Below, piece after piece: positions 34,050 to 42,900 of a stretch of DNA of 64,000 nucleotides; position 1 is the first letter of the stretch; every line of letters begins with the position of its first letter. A model generated the notes under the pieces. It saw only the letters and a list, made by a program, of their open reading frames with translations. It ran no database searches and was not told where the DNA came from. Location of the stretch: NCBI GenBank assembly GCA_017961625.1, contig JAGCWY010000041.1:54980-118979 (forward strand). The letters run 5' to 3'. Position numbers and translations under genes: made by a program. Origin of the DNA: Ruminococcus sp. (GTDB taxonomy: Bacteria > Bacillota > Clostridia > Oscillospirales > Ruminococcaceae).

Positions 34050-35036
34050 TCAACCTCCTGTAGTTGCTTCAGTAGTCGCTTCTGTCGTTGTCTCCTGAAG
34101 CTCATTTATCCTGTCCTGTACCTCCTGCGGATATGTCACTGCATCGAATGTACACCATGAAGTCCAGCCGCCCTCTGTGAGACTCTGGCACTGAACGCCG
34201 CCTATAGCAGAGGAAAAAACAACCTCACCGCCGCCCACATATACACCGAACTCACTGCCATTGAATACTCCCACGCCCTTTGAATCAGGCATCGTATCGA
34301 GGCTGCCTTGCTCGGTGTAGTAGAGGTCTACCGTATCCGAAGTGAATACCTTATTCTCCGAATCATACCTGACGTAGCCCATTATAAGACCGACGTTGTC
34401 GGCACAGCGAAGTCTGTCCTCTCCGGTCCGTTCACCGAAGCAATTGTCAGCATACTGCCATTCCGACATATATGCATTCTCTGCCCAGGCTGCAAGGTCT
34501 ACCGCGTTTTTTGTTGCAATGTCTGTGAACATATGAGGATCAATAGTTGCATTCATCACAAAAGTATAGGTCTTCATGAACTCATTGTAGTCAATGCTCA
34601 GTCCGTAATTCTGATTGATGCTGTCAATGAGTATCTCGTCATTGGGGGCGGAATAAAAAAGATGAGCGTAGAAGTTAGCATTGAAACCTTCCACCTCATC
34701 GAAGTATGACATATATATGAGCTGTGCCTTTATGGTCTGATCCGGTATGCCAAGTGCTGTCAACTCTGCTTCTATCGCATCACCTGCGGACTGTATTTCA
34801 GACATCCGCTCCTGCTGCTCTGGAGATAACTGCTCTATGAATGCACTTTCATTGAAGGTATTTCGGTCTATCTCCGGTGGTTCTATTTCAACATTTCCCA
34901 AGGTGTAAATGGCAATTAACGGAGCCGCAAGCAAGAGCAGAAAGCCGACAACGATACTGTCGATAAATATCAACACCTTATCTCTGGTCTTTTTATCGGC
35001 AAGAATCTTCGCCAGCAATATCAACACTTTTTCCAT
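34050..35036 (-). CDS. Membrane-anchored NlpC/P60-like cell-wall hydrolase (VirB1-like)
   Basis: 328 residues. One membrane helix at about 22-46, then an extracytoplasmic part. Residues 60-180 look like a helical lytic-type region (SPEQQERMSEIQSAGDAIEA). Near 205-300 is an NlpC/P60-like fold: CADNVGLIMGYVRY with Cys, then GVGVFNGSEFGVYVGGGE where HVGIYIG normally stands; the active His is replaced by Glu-Phe, so activity is doubtful. The end is Thr-rich (TTEATTEATTGG). Such enzymes open the peptidoglycan for the conjugation channel in Gram-positive elements. No acidic tail, in line with export. Confidence 0.6.
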   Translation of the reverse strand: MEKVLILLAKILADKKTRDKVLIFIDSIVVGFLLLLAAPLIAIYTLGNVEIEPPEIDRNTFNESAFIEQLSPEQQERMSEIQSAGDAIEAELTALGIPDQTIKAQLIYMSYFDEVEGFNANFYAHLFYSAPNDEILIDSINQNYGLSIDYNEFMKTYTFVMNATIDPHMFTDIATKNAVDLAAWAENAYMSEWQYADNCFGERTGEDRLRCADNVGLIMGYVRYDSENKVFTSDTVDLYYTEQGSLDTMPDSKGVGVFNGSEFGVYVGGGEVVFSSAIGGVQCQSLTEGGWTSWCTFDAVTYPQEVQDRINELQETTTEATTEATTGG

Positions 35037-35047
35037 TTGCCGCCTCC

Positions 35048-35773
35048 TTACTGCATCTGCATTCCTGAGTCCTCGTTAAGTTCATAGTCAGAATACTCAT
35101 CCTTCTTGTCATACATCTCCGATACCATATCGCTGAACTGCTCCTTTACAGCTAAGTTTGACGGATCATTCAGAACAGTTATTCTGTCGACCAGTATCTC
35201 CAGCGGTTCCTTGAACTGCAGCAGATATTCCGCTTCTTCCTCTGTGAATGAGTCTTGAATATTATCCTTTACGAATCGGGCAGCAGATATTTCATCGGCT
35301 TTCTCTATGAGTTCTTCATGACTCAGATTCAGCCATTCCCTGTGTTTCTCGGCATATTCCTGACCAATAACATACTCCAGCTTATCAACCATTGTTTCGG
35401 TTCTGTCTATCTCGTTGTTGAGGATATCAGTTAGCGATCCAACGATCTCCTTGGCTTTGTAATAGGTATCTACATCGAATTCAGGTACTTCAAGTGTATT
35501 GCCCCAGGCAGTAAGTGTATTCGATATATTTACAAGCTCCGCAGGCAGTTCCACGTCAGTGAAGTCCTCACACATCTCCCACAGGTTGTATATATCAGTG
35601 CATTGAGGAGTCCCTCGGTTTGCTGACAATATTCCCTTCATCAGCTTTTCAACAGCCTGCTGTGTATGGAAGCACAGTCCTGCCTTTGCATATTCCTGTG
35701 GGAGCTGCTGTTCCATAACTTCACAGAACTGTATATCATTTTTGGCAAGGTCAAGCCAGTTTCTTGGTTTCAT
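35048..35773 (-). CDS. HEPN-domain protein with GM-type tail
   Basis: 241 residues. HEPN features at 7-75: NDIQFCEVMEQQLPQEYAKA, FHTQQAVEKLMKGILSANRG. The usual Thr-His-Asp following this is Cys-Thr-Asp (58-60), so the RNase His is missing and it may bind a partner rather than cut RNA. A helical segment follows, and residues 130-235 resemble DUF3848 (HREWLNLSHEELIEKADEIS, LLQFKEPLEILVDRI). The end, YELNEDSGMQMQ, is one of the shared tails. It lies in the conjugation operon between the HipA-like gene and the hydrolase, behind a terminator. Confidence 0.75.
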   Translation of the reverse strand: MKPRNWLDLAKNDIQFCEVMEQQLPQEYAKAGLCFHTQQAVEKLMKGILSANRGTPQCTDIYNLWEMCEDFTDVELPAELVNISNTLTAWGNTLEVPEFDVDTYYKAKEIVGSLTDILNNEIDRTETMVDKLEYVIGQEYAEKHREWLNLSHEELIEKADEISAARFVKDNIQDSFTEEEAEYLLQFKEPLEILVDRITVLNDPSNLAVKEQFSDMVSEMYDKKDEYSDYELNEDSGMQMQ

Positions 35774-35788
35774 ATTTCTCCCTTCTGC

Positions 35789-35815
35789 AAAAAAAGAGAC
35801 CGCTTTCGCAGTCTC
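35789..35815 (-). terminator. Internal terminator between HipA-like and HEPN genes
   Basis: Minus strand: GAGACTGC-GAAA-GCGGTCTC followed by seven T, with a GNRA tetraloop. It divides the conjugation operon; HEPN and downstream genes would be read at a lower level. Confidence 0.8.
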
Positions 35816-35823
35816 CGCATTGT

Positions 35824-37083
35824 TTATTCCATTTTCATTCCGTAGCTCTCAGCTACATCTTCTTCAACATCTCCCTCAGTAGAGGAGATGTCATATTTGT
35901 TTGTATGACTCATCGCCATGCTTGCAACAGTTTCTATCCTGTTTCTTACCTCGGCAGCTATAGTCTTCGCACGTTCAGTATCAATATACTGAGCTGCCTT
36001 ATCGTCGCTGAACACTTCAAGTATCTCATCTTCGATACCGTCGAGCTTTGATGCCTCGAACCATTCAAGGGAGGAGATAAGTTTTAACTGCTCGCCGTGT
36101 GTCTTTTTGAATGGTTTGCAGATGATACCACTTGCTGATATTCTTGCTGTCAGCTTGTTATACCACAGTGACGTTCCGCTGTCGAATATGGGAGCAGCAC
36201 CAAGCCATTCAAGGGTATTAGCATTTCGCAGAAGTCCGAAGTTATTGAAGTGCCTGTCCTCGTTTGCTATGATATAGTCGAGAACTATCATTCTGTCAAG
36301 AGCAGGAACTATGTCTATACCAAGCTCTCTGCATATATTCACAAAATGCAAATATTCGTTTTCGTGGTTTGCTTTTGTTCTGAGCTGCATTATCTGCCAT
36401 GCTGTTATTAGCTCAGTATCCTTCGTTACAAAATCCTCGCACACGCTGTACGGCTCGTCATTTATCCATGTTACTGTGTACGGAACATAATCTATTCCGA
36501 GCCTATCCATTACCCTTGAGGCGATGACCTCATTGAACGACTGCTGTTGAAACGGATAAGAGCCTGACTTGAAAAGACATCGTTTACCGTCTATGATCCT
36601 CCAGCGCTTTTTCAGATTACCGTTTGTAGTATTATCCGGAGACCAGTAGTTGATATTATCGGTTTCTTCCTTCAGTCCGAGCAGTATATCTCCCACGTCC
36701 TCAGAGAAATCATTATCGAAGAAGTTAACATTTTCATAGAGAGCGGTATTACTGAGCTCGTTATCACAATGGCTCAGCCAGTAATGATCTGACAGACTCA
36801 AGCCCCAACTTTCAGTCACAAGCTGTTGTGGAGATGATCTGAGAATATAGGCTGCATCTGATAGTCCCATACGCCTTGAAGGAATACAGCGATTTGCCCA
36901 CCACTGGTTCAGAGCATACCTGTCTATCGTTTCTCTGCCATACTCATTACGAACAACACCTAACGGCATATGCTCCTTTGCGTAGACGCTGTTTACCTGA
37001 GTGATCATGCAAATGGCCTCATCGATCTCAATATCAGCTGCTACGATATTTTTATGCATAAGCGAATATCTCACCGTTCTCAC
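35824..37083 (-). CDS. HipA-like kinase-fold protein with GM-type tail
   Basis: 419 residues. The C-terminal lobe has the HipA/PI3K-like active site: VLDYIIANEDRHFNNFGLLR at 267-286 (catalytic Asp276, Asn280/281) and PIFDSGTSLW at 298-307 (metal Asp301). The N-terminal 140 residues are unusual, and no HipB-like antitoxin is near. HipA kinases phosphorylate tRNA synthetases or other targets and arrest growth; lone relatives are widespread in Firmicutes elements. The last residues, DVEEDVAESYGMKME, form a shared tail, so it may be a cargo toxin or modulator. Sits directly behind VirB4. Confidence 0.75.
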   Translation of the reverse strand: MRTVRYSLMHKNIVAADIEIDEAICMITQVNSVYAKEHMPLGVVRNEYGRETIDRYALNQWWANRCIPSRRMGLSDAAYILRSSPQQLVTESWGLSLSDHYWLSHCDNELSNTALYENVNFFDNDFSEDVGDILLGLKEETDNINYWSPDNTTNGNLKKRWRIIDGKRCLFKSGSYPFQQQSFNEVIASRVMDRLGIDYVPYTVTWINDEPYSVCEDFVTKDTELITAWQIMQLRTKANHENEYLHFVNICRELGIDIVPALDRMIVLDYIIANEDRHFNNFGLLRNANTLEWLGAAPIFDSGTSLWYNKLTARISASGIICKPFKKTHGEQLKLISSLEWFEASKLDGIEDEILEVFSDDKAAQYIDTERAKTIAAEVRNRIETVASMAMSHTNKYDISSTEGDVEEDVAESYGMKME

Positions 37084-37134
37084 CTCTCAATTCTTACCCC
37101 ACATTATATCACACCTGCTTTCTGGAATCAAGCC

Positions 37135-38961
37135 TTATCTTCCACCAGCTGATCCGAACAGCACAGCCTTGTATTTCGGTGCCTTGACCATGAGCAGATA
37201 CCTCTCATTGCCGCAGCGGTAGAGGCAGGTGCCTCTCTCCGGAAACCTGATCAGTTCATATTCTGCAGGCTCGAGCTGAAGCATATCTATGAATTCCTCT
37301 GCCTTTATGTTTCCTGGATTGAACAGAAAGTGATGTGTCGGTATACTGAACAACGGCTTAGTCAGCTCCCTTATCTCAGGCTGCAGGAAGTCCTCAAGAT
37401 TCTGTGATGCAAGAATAAATGCCGATTCCTTCTTACGACAGCGTTTCATACCATTACGGATATATTCTATTGCCGTTCTGTTGTAGAGGAAGAGGTATGC
37501 CTCATCTATCGCCGCTATCGAATTGCCCTTGCCAAGGATCTGGTCGTTCATATACGACAGGATATTAAAAAGCAGTGTATCTCTTAGCTTTTTGTTGGTA
37601 TACATAATGCCTTTAACGCCAAAGCATACGAAATCTCCGCTGCGGATATTTGTGTGACCGTTGAAGTATTTCGACTCAGCTCCCTTGCACATAGAGTAAA
37701 GCCCGAGGCAGATATTCTGCAAGGTATCCTCGGTATAGATGTACTTTACTTCATGATCAAAGCTCCTGTACTCCTTTTCGCAGAGTTCATAGAGGTCATC
37801 CATGAGAGGATAGTCATCTCCGGTCAGCTTATCAAGGTCTGTGGTATCATCAATACCGAAACGTGCATACAGCCTTATGAGCATAAGCTCTATAGTATCT
37901 ATCTCCGCATCGGTGAAGTCCTTGTATGCCCTGAAAAAGTCCTTGAGATATGAGATGTGCTGACTGAGCTCTGATATTTTTCTGAACGCCTCAGGCTCGT
38001 CCTTATTTCCTTTTTCGCCGTCAGTCCATGACTTAGGCTCAAGCGGATTTATCATATATTCTCCCGACATCATGTCGATATATGTGCCGCCAAGGTTGTC
38101 GCAAAGATCATGGTACTCCTGCTCGGGATCAAGTACAAGGATATTCTTGCCTGATTCCCGGAGATTGCAGAGCAGGAGCTTCATCAGGTACGACTTGCCC
38201 TGACCGCTGTTTCCGAGGATAAGGATATTACTGTTGGTCTTATCCTCGGTACGCCTGTCGAAGTCCACAAGCACATTACTGCCGTATTTGTCTCGCCCGA
38301 GATAGAAGCCGTGTTCATCGGTCTTACCCGAATAGTTTAATGGATATAAATTTGCCACCGCACTAGCAGGAAGTATTCGCTCGTACTGACCTCCGAACAT
38401 ATTCATTCCGCTCGGAAGCACTGACAGAAAGCCTTCTTTCTGTCGGAGGATAAGTCTGTCTACTGATATCTTCGCTCTTGTGAGCTCCATTCTTGTATCG
38501 TTCTGGAGCTCCTTCAGCTTATCATCACTATCTGCTTTCAGCTCAATAAAAACGGAGCAGTGGAGGAGAGGCTCCTTGTTGCGGTTCATATCACTGACAA
38601 GCTCTACGATATCGTTGATGTTGTCCTGAGCCTTTATGCTCTCGTTGACATTGTTGACTGTAGTCATCATGTGATTCTTACGCATAGCCTGCTGCACGAT
38701 CTTGTCCTGTTCGATGCTGTCTACGAGCCTGTTGTAGATACGGAGCGTTACTCCATTCTTGTCGGCAAGGTGTGCCAGTATTGCGAGCTGCTCTGTTGTC
38801 GGAGGATACTCCGTTATTACCCATACGGATTTATAGTAATTGCCGCAAATATAGTGGTCAGTATAGAATTTGACCGCTCCCGGCACTATGCGGTCGAAGT
38901 AGCTCTTGACACTCATTTCTTCCTTCTGCTCTGCGGTAAGCTCCTTAGTTCTTTTCTTCAT
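37135..38961 (-). CDS. virB4: VirB4-like conjugation ATPase (ATPase part)
   Basis: ATG at 38961 is chosen because AAGGAGG precedes it; 608 residues. The family blocks are clear: YFDRIVPGAVKFYTDHYICG, ADKNGVTLRIYNRLV, ILRQKEGFLSVLPSG, LGRDKYGSNVLVDFDRR, Walker A GNSGQGKS at 250-257, Walker B-like SIAAIDEAYLF, and ASQNLEDFLQPE. It powers assembly of the type IV secretion channel at the inner face of the membrane. The gene overlaps the preceding frame, which appears to encode the missing N-terminal domain. No acidic tail. Confidence 0.93.
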   Translation of the reverse strand: MKKRTKELTAEQKEEMSVKSYFDRIVPGAVKFYTDHYICGNYYKSVWVITEYPPTTEQLAILAHLADKNGVTLRIYNRLVDSIEQDKIVQQAMRKNHMMTTVNNVNESIKAQDNINDIVELVSDMNRNKEPLLHCSVFIELKADSDDKLKELQNDTRMELTRAKISVDRLILRQKEGFLSVLPSGMNMFGGQYERILPASAVANLYPLNYSGKTDEHGFYLGRDKYGSNVLVDFDRRTEDKTNSNILILGNSGQGKSYLMKLLLCNLRESGKNILVLDPEQEYHDLCDNLGGTYIDMMSGEYMINPLEPKSWTDGEKGNKDEPEAFRKISELSQHISYLKDFFRAYKDFTDAEIDTIELMLIRLYARFGIDDTTDLDKLTGDDYPLMDDLYELCEKEYRSFDHEVKYIYTEDTLQNICLGLYSMCKGAESKYFNGHTNIRSGDFVCFGVKGIMYTNKKLRDTLLFNILSYMNDQILGKGNSIAAIDEAYLFLYNRTAIEYIRNGMKRCRKKESAFILASQNLEDFLQPEIRELTKPLFSIPTHHFLFNPGNIKAEEFIDMLQLEPAEYELIRFPERGTCLYRCGNERYLLMVKAPKYKAVLFGSAGGR

Positions 38962-39532
38962 TCGTATCAGCCTCCTTGATGTAGTTTTCACCTTCTATAT
39001 CGGGTATTTCATCTCCGATAATGCTTGCACCGAAGTACAGTGCCAGCATTCTCTTGATCTCAGCCTTATCCATTCTCTTGACGGAAAAGCCATGTTCAGA
39101 GATATTCTTCTGCACCTGCGATATGATACCGAATATCTGCTCAGGTTTCTCACGTCTGAATCTTACTGCGAACATGAAGCGTCTTGCTGAAGACATTTCA
39201 AGCTGTATCTCATCGAGAAAGTCGTGATCTGCCTGAAGCAGTTCTCTTACCGCAGGATTTTCCTCTTTCTGTAATCGCTCTTTGACGTACCATTTATTGC
39301 CGTCGAAACGCTCCGCACTGTCCATAGCTATTATCTCAAGGTCAGGTATCATCGACAGTACGATAGTCAGGTCATGTACCTTGATTTCTATGTTTGCCGA
39401 AGACAGTACCGAGATATTTGTCGGTTCGACGGAGAAGAATACTATCTCTGCCTTATCTGTCTTCACGCCGTAATTAGTAAAGCGTTCAAGACCGATGAGA
39501 CTCTGAACGCCGTTTCTTTTATTATTTCCCAT
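38945..39532 (-). CDS. VirB4 N-terminal domain as a separate protein (putative)
   Basis: Start at the ATG at 39532, with GGAAGGAG upstream; 195 residues. It resembles the N-terminal domain of TraE/VirB4 proteins: a strand-rich start (AEIVFFSVEPTNISVLSSAN), a helical middle and SARRFMFAVRFRREKPEQIF. It ends 17 bases inside the VirB4 ATPase gene. A split VirB4 or a dedicated adaptor is the best reading. Domain match is by position and pattern. Confidence 0.55.
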   Translation of the reverse strand: MGNNKRNGVQSLIGLERFTNYGVKTDKAEIVFFSVEPTNISVLSSANIEIKVHDLTIVLSMIPDLEIIAMDSAERFDGNKWYVKERLQKEENPAVRELLQADHDFLDEIQLEMSSARRFMFAVRFRREKPEQIFGIISQVQKNISEHGFSVKRMDKAEIKRMLALYFGASIIGDEIPDIEGENYIKEADTNEEKN

Positions 39533-39800
39533 TATTACACTCCTTCCAACGGTACTCCTGCTGACTGAGCAGGAAATATTTAACCGCATTTATGATATAG
39601 TCCAGTACCGACATATCATCTGCTCTCAGGCTTATGAGCGCAAAGCATACTGTTACCGCAGCAGGTATCACGTTCCAGGAATTGGCAAATACTGCAACAG
39701 AAACAATGATGCCTGCACATATGATTATGAAGTCTCTGACCGACCAGAACCACAGCTTTATGCTTGCTCTGAGGTTATCAGGGTATATATATGTTTTCAT
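39522..39800 (-). CDS. PrgI-family membrane protein (VirB3-like)
   Basis: 92 residues: short N-terminal MKTYIYPDNLRASIKLWFWS, two adjacent membrane helices (about 25-60) and a basic tail, as in PrgI/VirB3 proteins, which anchor VirB4 to the membrane. It precedes the VirB4 genes, the usual order, and overlaps the next gene by 11 bases. Confidence 0.85.
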   Translation of the reverse strand: MKTYIYPDNLRASIKLWFWSVRDFIIICAGIIVSVAVFANSWNVIPAAVTVCFALISLRADDMSVLDYIINAVKYFLLSQQEYRWKECNNGK

Positions 39801-39812
39801 GCGGCCACCTCC

Positions 39813-40757
39813 TTACGTTGCTACCTTTGAAGCGTTCTTAATGAGTCCTACTGCTCTGGAGCCCATATTAACGGCATGACTTACTGCCATTACATTTACC
39901 TTCGTTGAGGTATCAAGTCCGTACATCTGAGCTATACGAGGCACCTCGTTTGCAGATAAGCATATACCAGCCGCCAGTATCGGGTGATCGGGACAGGTCA
40001 GCAGTCCGAGGAAGAGTATTGTTGTCTGCAGGAATGCAGTTAAGCATGTAGCTATGACCTGCTTACACCATGACACGAAGCCGTCGGTATAACCTCTCGG
40101 TACGCTGAACATATACAGACTGCCTACCGCTATCTGACACAGCAGGATACCGCCTCTCTTAATATTTGCAAATACTATCTTGATGGTGCAGTATCCAAAT
40201 AGTATTATGAAAAACAGGCTAGACAGAGACATATCTGCTCTGAGAGTTTCTAAAGCATCTAATCCTGCACTCGTCAGCGTAGCTGTTCTGCCTTGTATCA
40301 AAGCTCCTACAAGATCATTTGAAAATGTGTGCTGCAGTGACACACAGAATGAGTATAGTCTCTGCGGTACTACCGTTATCAGGCTGCAGGCGAAGAATCC
40401 TTTCAATATATTAAGGCAGGTATCCTTAATATTCCCATGACCTGATTCATAGGCTATTGCCGTATCGAATACCGCTACCACCATGCCTGTGATAAACAGT
40501 ATCCAACCGATATTATGGAATAACGAAATAAATGCCTGTATCCAGCCGAGTTCAAAAAGATCCACAGTCGACTGGTCTATGAAATTGAAAATATCTGATA
40601 TACCATCGTATACAAGCATGAATATCCAATCGAACATAGCATCGAATATCGCACGAGCCGCTTCACTTGTTACTACTCCCACAGTGTTATCCCACAGCGA
40701 CGATATTCCATCACCTATCCAGTCAATGGCATCACCGATCCAATCAAACATTCTCAT
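39813..40757 (-). CDS. VirB6/TrbL-like channel protein
   Basis: 314 residues. An amphipathic N-terminus (MRMFDWIGDAIDWIGDGISS) is followed by about six membrane helices between 70 and 280, including NIGWILFITGMVVAVFDTAI and FFIILFGYCTIKIVFANIK. This is the polytopic inner-membrane component of Gram-positive conjugation channels (TrbL/VirB6, DUF6045-like). The C-terminus is soluble and short. It starts in the tail of the HTH gene before it. Confidence 0.8.
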   Translation of the reverse strand: MRMFDWIGDAIDWIGDGISSLWDNTVGVVTSEAARAIFDAMFDWIFMLVYDGISDIFNFIDQSTVDLFELGWIQAFISLFHNIGWILFITGMVVAVFDTAIAYESGHGNIKDTCLNILKGFFACSLITVVPQRLYSFCVSLQHTFSNDLVGALIQGRTATLTSAGLDALETLRADMSLSSLFFIILFGYCTIKIVFANIKRGGILLCQIAVGSLYMFSVPRGYTDGFVSWCKQVIATCLTAFLQTTILFLGLLTCPDHPILAAGICLSANEVPRIAQMYGLDTSTKVNVMAVSHAVNMGSRAVGLIKNASKVAT

Positions 40758-41028
40758 CCACCTCCTTTTGAACGTCCGTCAGTCTATACAGATTCGAGCT
40801 GGAGCCTCCGTTATCACGCAGTCGTGGCTGTTTCTCGATGAGTCCTTTTTCAAGAAGTTCATTGAGAGCTCTGAACACGGTCCTTCTGCTTATACTCAAG
40901 TCCAGAGCTATTGTCTTGGCGGACGGGAAACATTCTCCTTGTTTATTCGACCTATCGCATAAGTAGCAGTATACCGTTACTGCTCTGTGCGGTAGACCTA
41001 AGTCATATATTCGTCTTTCAACATTCAA
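40744..41028 (-). CDS. Winged-HTH protein (HTH_36-like)
   Basis: The frame opens at an ATG at 41097 inside virD4, but a TTG at 41028 lies eight bases behind AAAGGAG, just after the virD4 stop, and is the likely start: 94 residues. It has the pattern HRAVTVYCYLCDRSNKQGEC, FPSAKTIALDLSISRRTVFR and ALNELLEKGLIEK, a winged helix as in replication initiators and GntR-like regulators. Positioned between virD4 and virB6, it may regulate conjugation genes. The acidic end does not show the GM tail. Confidence 0.75.
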   Translation of the reverse strand: MNVERRIYDLGLPHRAVTVYCYLCDRSNKQGECFPSAKTIALDLSISRRTVFRALNELLEKGLIEKQPRLRDNGGSSSNLYRLTDVQKEVDENV

Positions 41029-41032
41029 ATGA

Positions 41033-42820
41033 TCAACTCCTTTTATCTGTCTTAACACTAGGTTTCTTTTTATCCACCGGTGCTTCCGCTTCTTCAAATG
41101 TCATATTCACGGGTATAGTAATGCTTTTCTTTGCAGGCGGATATTTCACTGCGACTTCTCTCATAAGCTCGTCACGCTCCATATATGTCACGGAACGTGT
41201 TGCTTTATCTGCCAGCATGAAAGGCTCGCCGAATTTGATACCCCATTTGAAGTATAGCTTCAGCTTTGATATCATGGGATGGGTTCCTGTTTTCATAACT
41301 ATGAACTGACCTTTCGGCATACTTTTGAGTTCGTCAACGGTCATCAGCGGTCTGCCCATCATCTGAATGGAACGTGAATGCTCCTTTCCCAGCGATACCG
41401 AACCTGACTGAACGGTCTGTTCTCCCAGGGCTTTGGACAGCACCTCTGCAGACTGCGACTGCGGAGCAAATCCGCCGAATATGGTTAGCTGAGTATTATC
41501 CGTGATTATCTCTGAGCCTTCTTTTCCGTATTTCTGCTCGAGCTGTGCAAATGACTGTATAATTGCAACTATGGATATCTTTCTTGAACGTCCAGCGGAG
41601 AACATTGCCTCGGCTCCCTCTATCTTGGGAAAGGTGCCGAACTCATCGCAATAGAACATTACTCTGTTCGGCAGTGAGCCGCCGTGTTCATCTGCGATAA
41701 CTAATATCTCACGGTATAGCTGCTGTATCAGCAGGCTAACCATGAAATACTTAGACTGATCTTCCTCGGGGAGTATTATGAATATAGCGGATTTCTCGTT
41801 GCAGAAGCGTTCTGCGTCTATGGCTGTACCAAAGCACAGTATCTGCTCCATCTCGGAGTCCAGGAAGCTATTGAGCCTCGACAATGCTGTTGACATTACC
41901 GACAGCATCGCTTGATCTGCTGAGTTCAGAGCTGCACCTGCCAGCCACTTTGCTTTGTGGTCGCTTGGCAGGAGTTCCATCAGTTTGGTAAAATACATCG
42001 GCGGCTTGTCCTTAGCGTTCTTCGGAGGAGGCTTAGCTATGAGATCCTGTATCAGCTTGAATACCGACACTATATGCCTCTCATTCTTCTCACCGAACTC
42101 AGCTAACAGCAGAATTATCGATGAAAGCAGTCCTTCCGCTGCATCGTAGAAGAATGCGTTCTGACCGTAGTTTGAGCTGTCACCACCGCCTATGTTGATT
42201 ATCGTTTTTGCTGTGATCTTAGCATATTTCTCGGCTTTAGCTTTTACAGACAAATTCGTTTTATCGCTCAGATAAATGTCCATATACTTGTTCACAAGGT
42301 GCAGAATATTATCCTCGTCACTCCTGGTCGGATTTCTCAGATCCAACACCGATACATTGTATCCATAGCAGTTCTTGGCTATATTTCCGTAGTTTCGGGC
42401 AATGTCGCCTTTGGTATCTGTTGACAGAAACGACATTCCTGATGCAAGGCAGAACTCTATGTTCGGATACAGAAAATATGCCGTTTTACCGACTCCGGCT
42501 GCACCGATCATAAGGCTGTGAACATCTCCTGTATCAACAAGAGCTGTTGTATTCAGCTTTCCATGACATCCGATCACCGTTCCCTGAACTTTCGGCAGGT
42601 CTTTTCCTTGCCTCCACAGTTCAGGCTCGAATGGCAAAGGGACAAAAGTCTGCCTTATCTCCGGTTTGGTCGCCCACCTTGCAGTGCCGTGCTGTCCGTC
42701 ACCGACTGCTTTTGACTTGATACTGTTTATTCCGCGGCTGTCCAGTACACTTACAACTATTGCAAAAATTATCAGACACGCCGCCATTAAAGCTAACAGA
42801 TATATTTTTTTATCATCCAA
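41033..42820 (-). CDS. virD4: VirD4/TraG coupling protein
   Basis: 595 residues. One N-terminal membrane helix (6-26), HGTARWATKPEI near 44-55, Walker A GAAGVGKT at 106-113, STDTKGDIARN near 133-143, Walker B VMFYCDEFGTFPKI near 373-386 and AIIQSFAQLEQKYG near 403-416. This is the type IV coupling protein that selects substrates and feeds them into the channel; it is the natural reader of any C-terminal translocation tag. Its C-terminus (TFEEAEAPVDKKKPSVKTDK) is basic, a possible surface to meet acidic tails. Confidence 0.95.
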   Translation of the reverse strand: MDDKKIYLLALMAACLIIFAIVVSVLDSRGINSIKSKAVGDGQHGTARWATKPEIRQTFVPLPFEPELWRQGKDLPKVQGTVIGCHGKLNTTALVDTGDVHSLMIGAAGVGKTAYFLYPNIEFCLASGMSFLSTDTKGDIARNYGNIAKNCYGYNVSVLDLRNPTRSDEDNILHLVNKYMDIYLSDKTNLSVKAKAEKYAKITAKTIINIGGGDSSNYGQNAFFYDAAEGLLSSIILLLAEFGEKNERHIVSVFKLIQDLIAKPPPKNAKDKPPMYFTKLMELLPSDHKAKWLAGAALNSADQAMLSVMSTALSRLNSFLDSEMEQILCFGTAIDAERFCNEKSAIFIILPEEDQSKYFMVSLLIQQLYREILVIADEHGGSLPNRVMFYCDEFGTFPKIEGAEAMFSAGRSRKISIVAIIQSFAQLEQKYGKEGSEIITDNTQLTIFGGFAPQSQSAEVLSKALGEQTVQSGSVSLGKEHSRSIQMMGRPLMTVDELKSMPKGQFIVMKTGTHPMISKLKLYFKWGIKFGEPFMLADKATRSVTYMERDELMREVAVKYPPAKKSITIPVNMTFEEAEAPVDKKKPSVKTDKRS

Positions 42821-42900
42821 TACTACACTTCCTTTTCTGCTATTATATAATTAATCCTTCTGTATACTTAATATATGCCTATGACATATTGACGCGCCCC

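Noticed and set aside
34050..34110. ACT/ACA-rich repeat coding TTEATTEATT as a tandem repeat locus
   Set aside because: Only two units of a Thr-rich linker typical of exported Ruminococcus proteins; not a meaningful repeat array.
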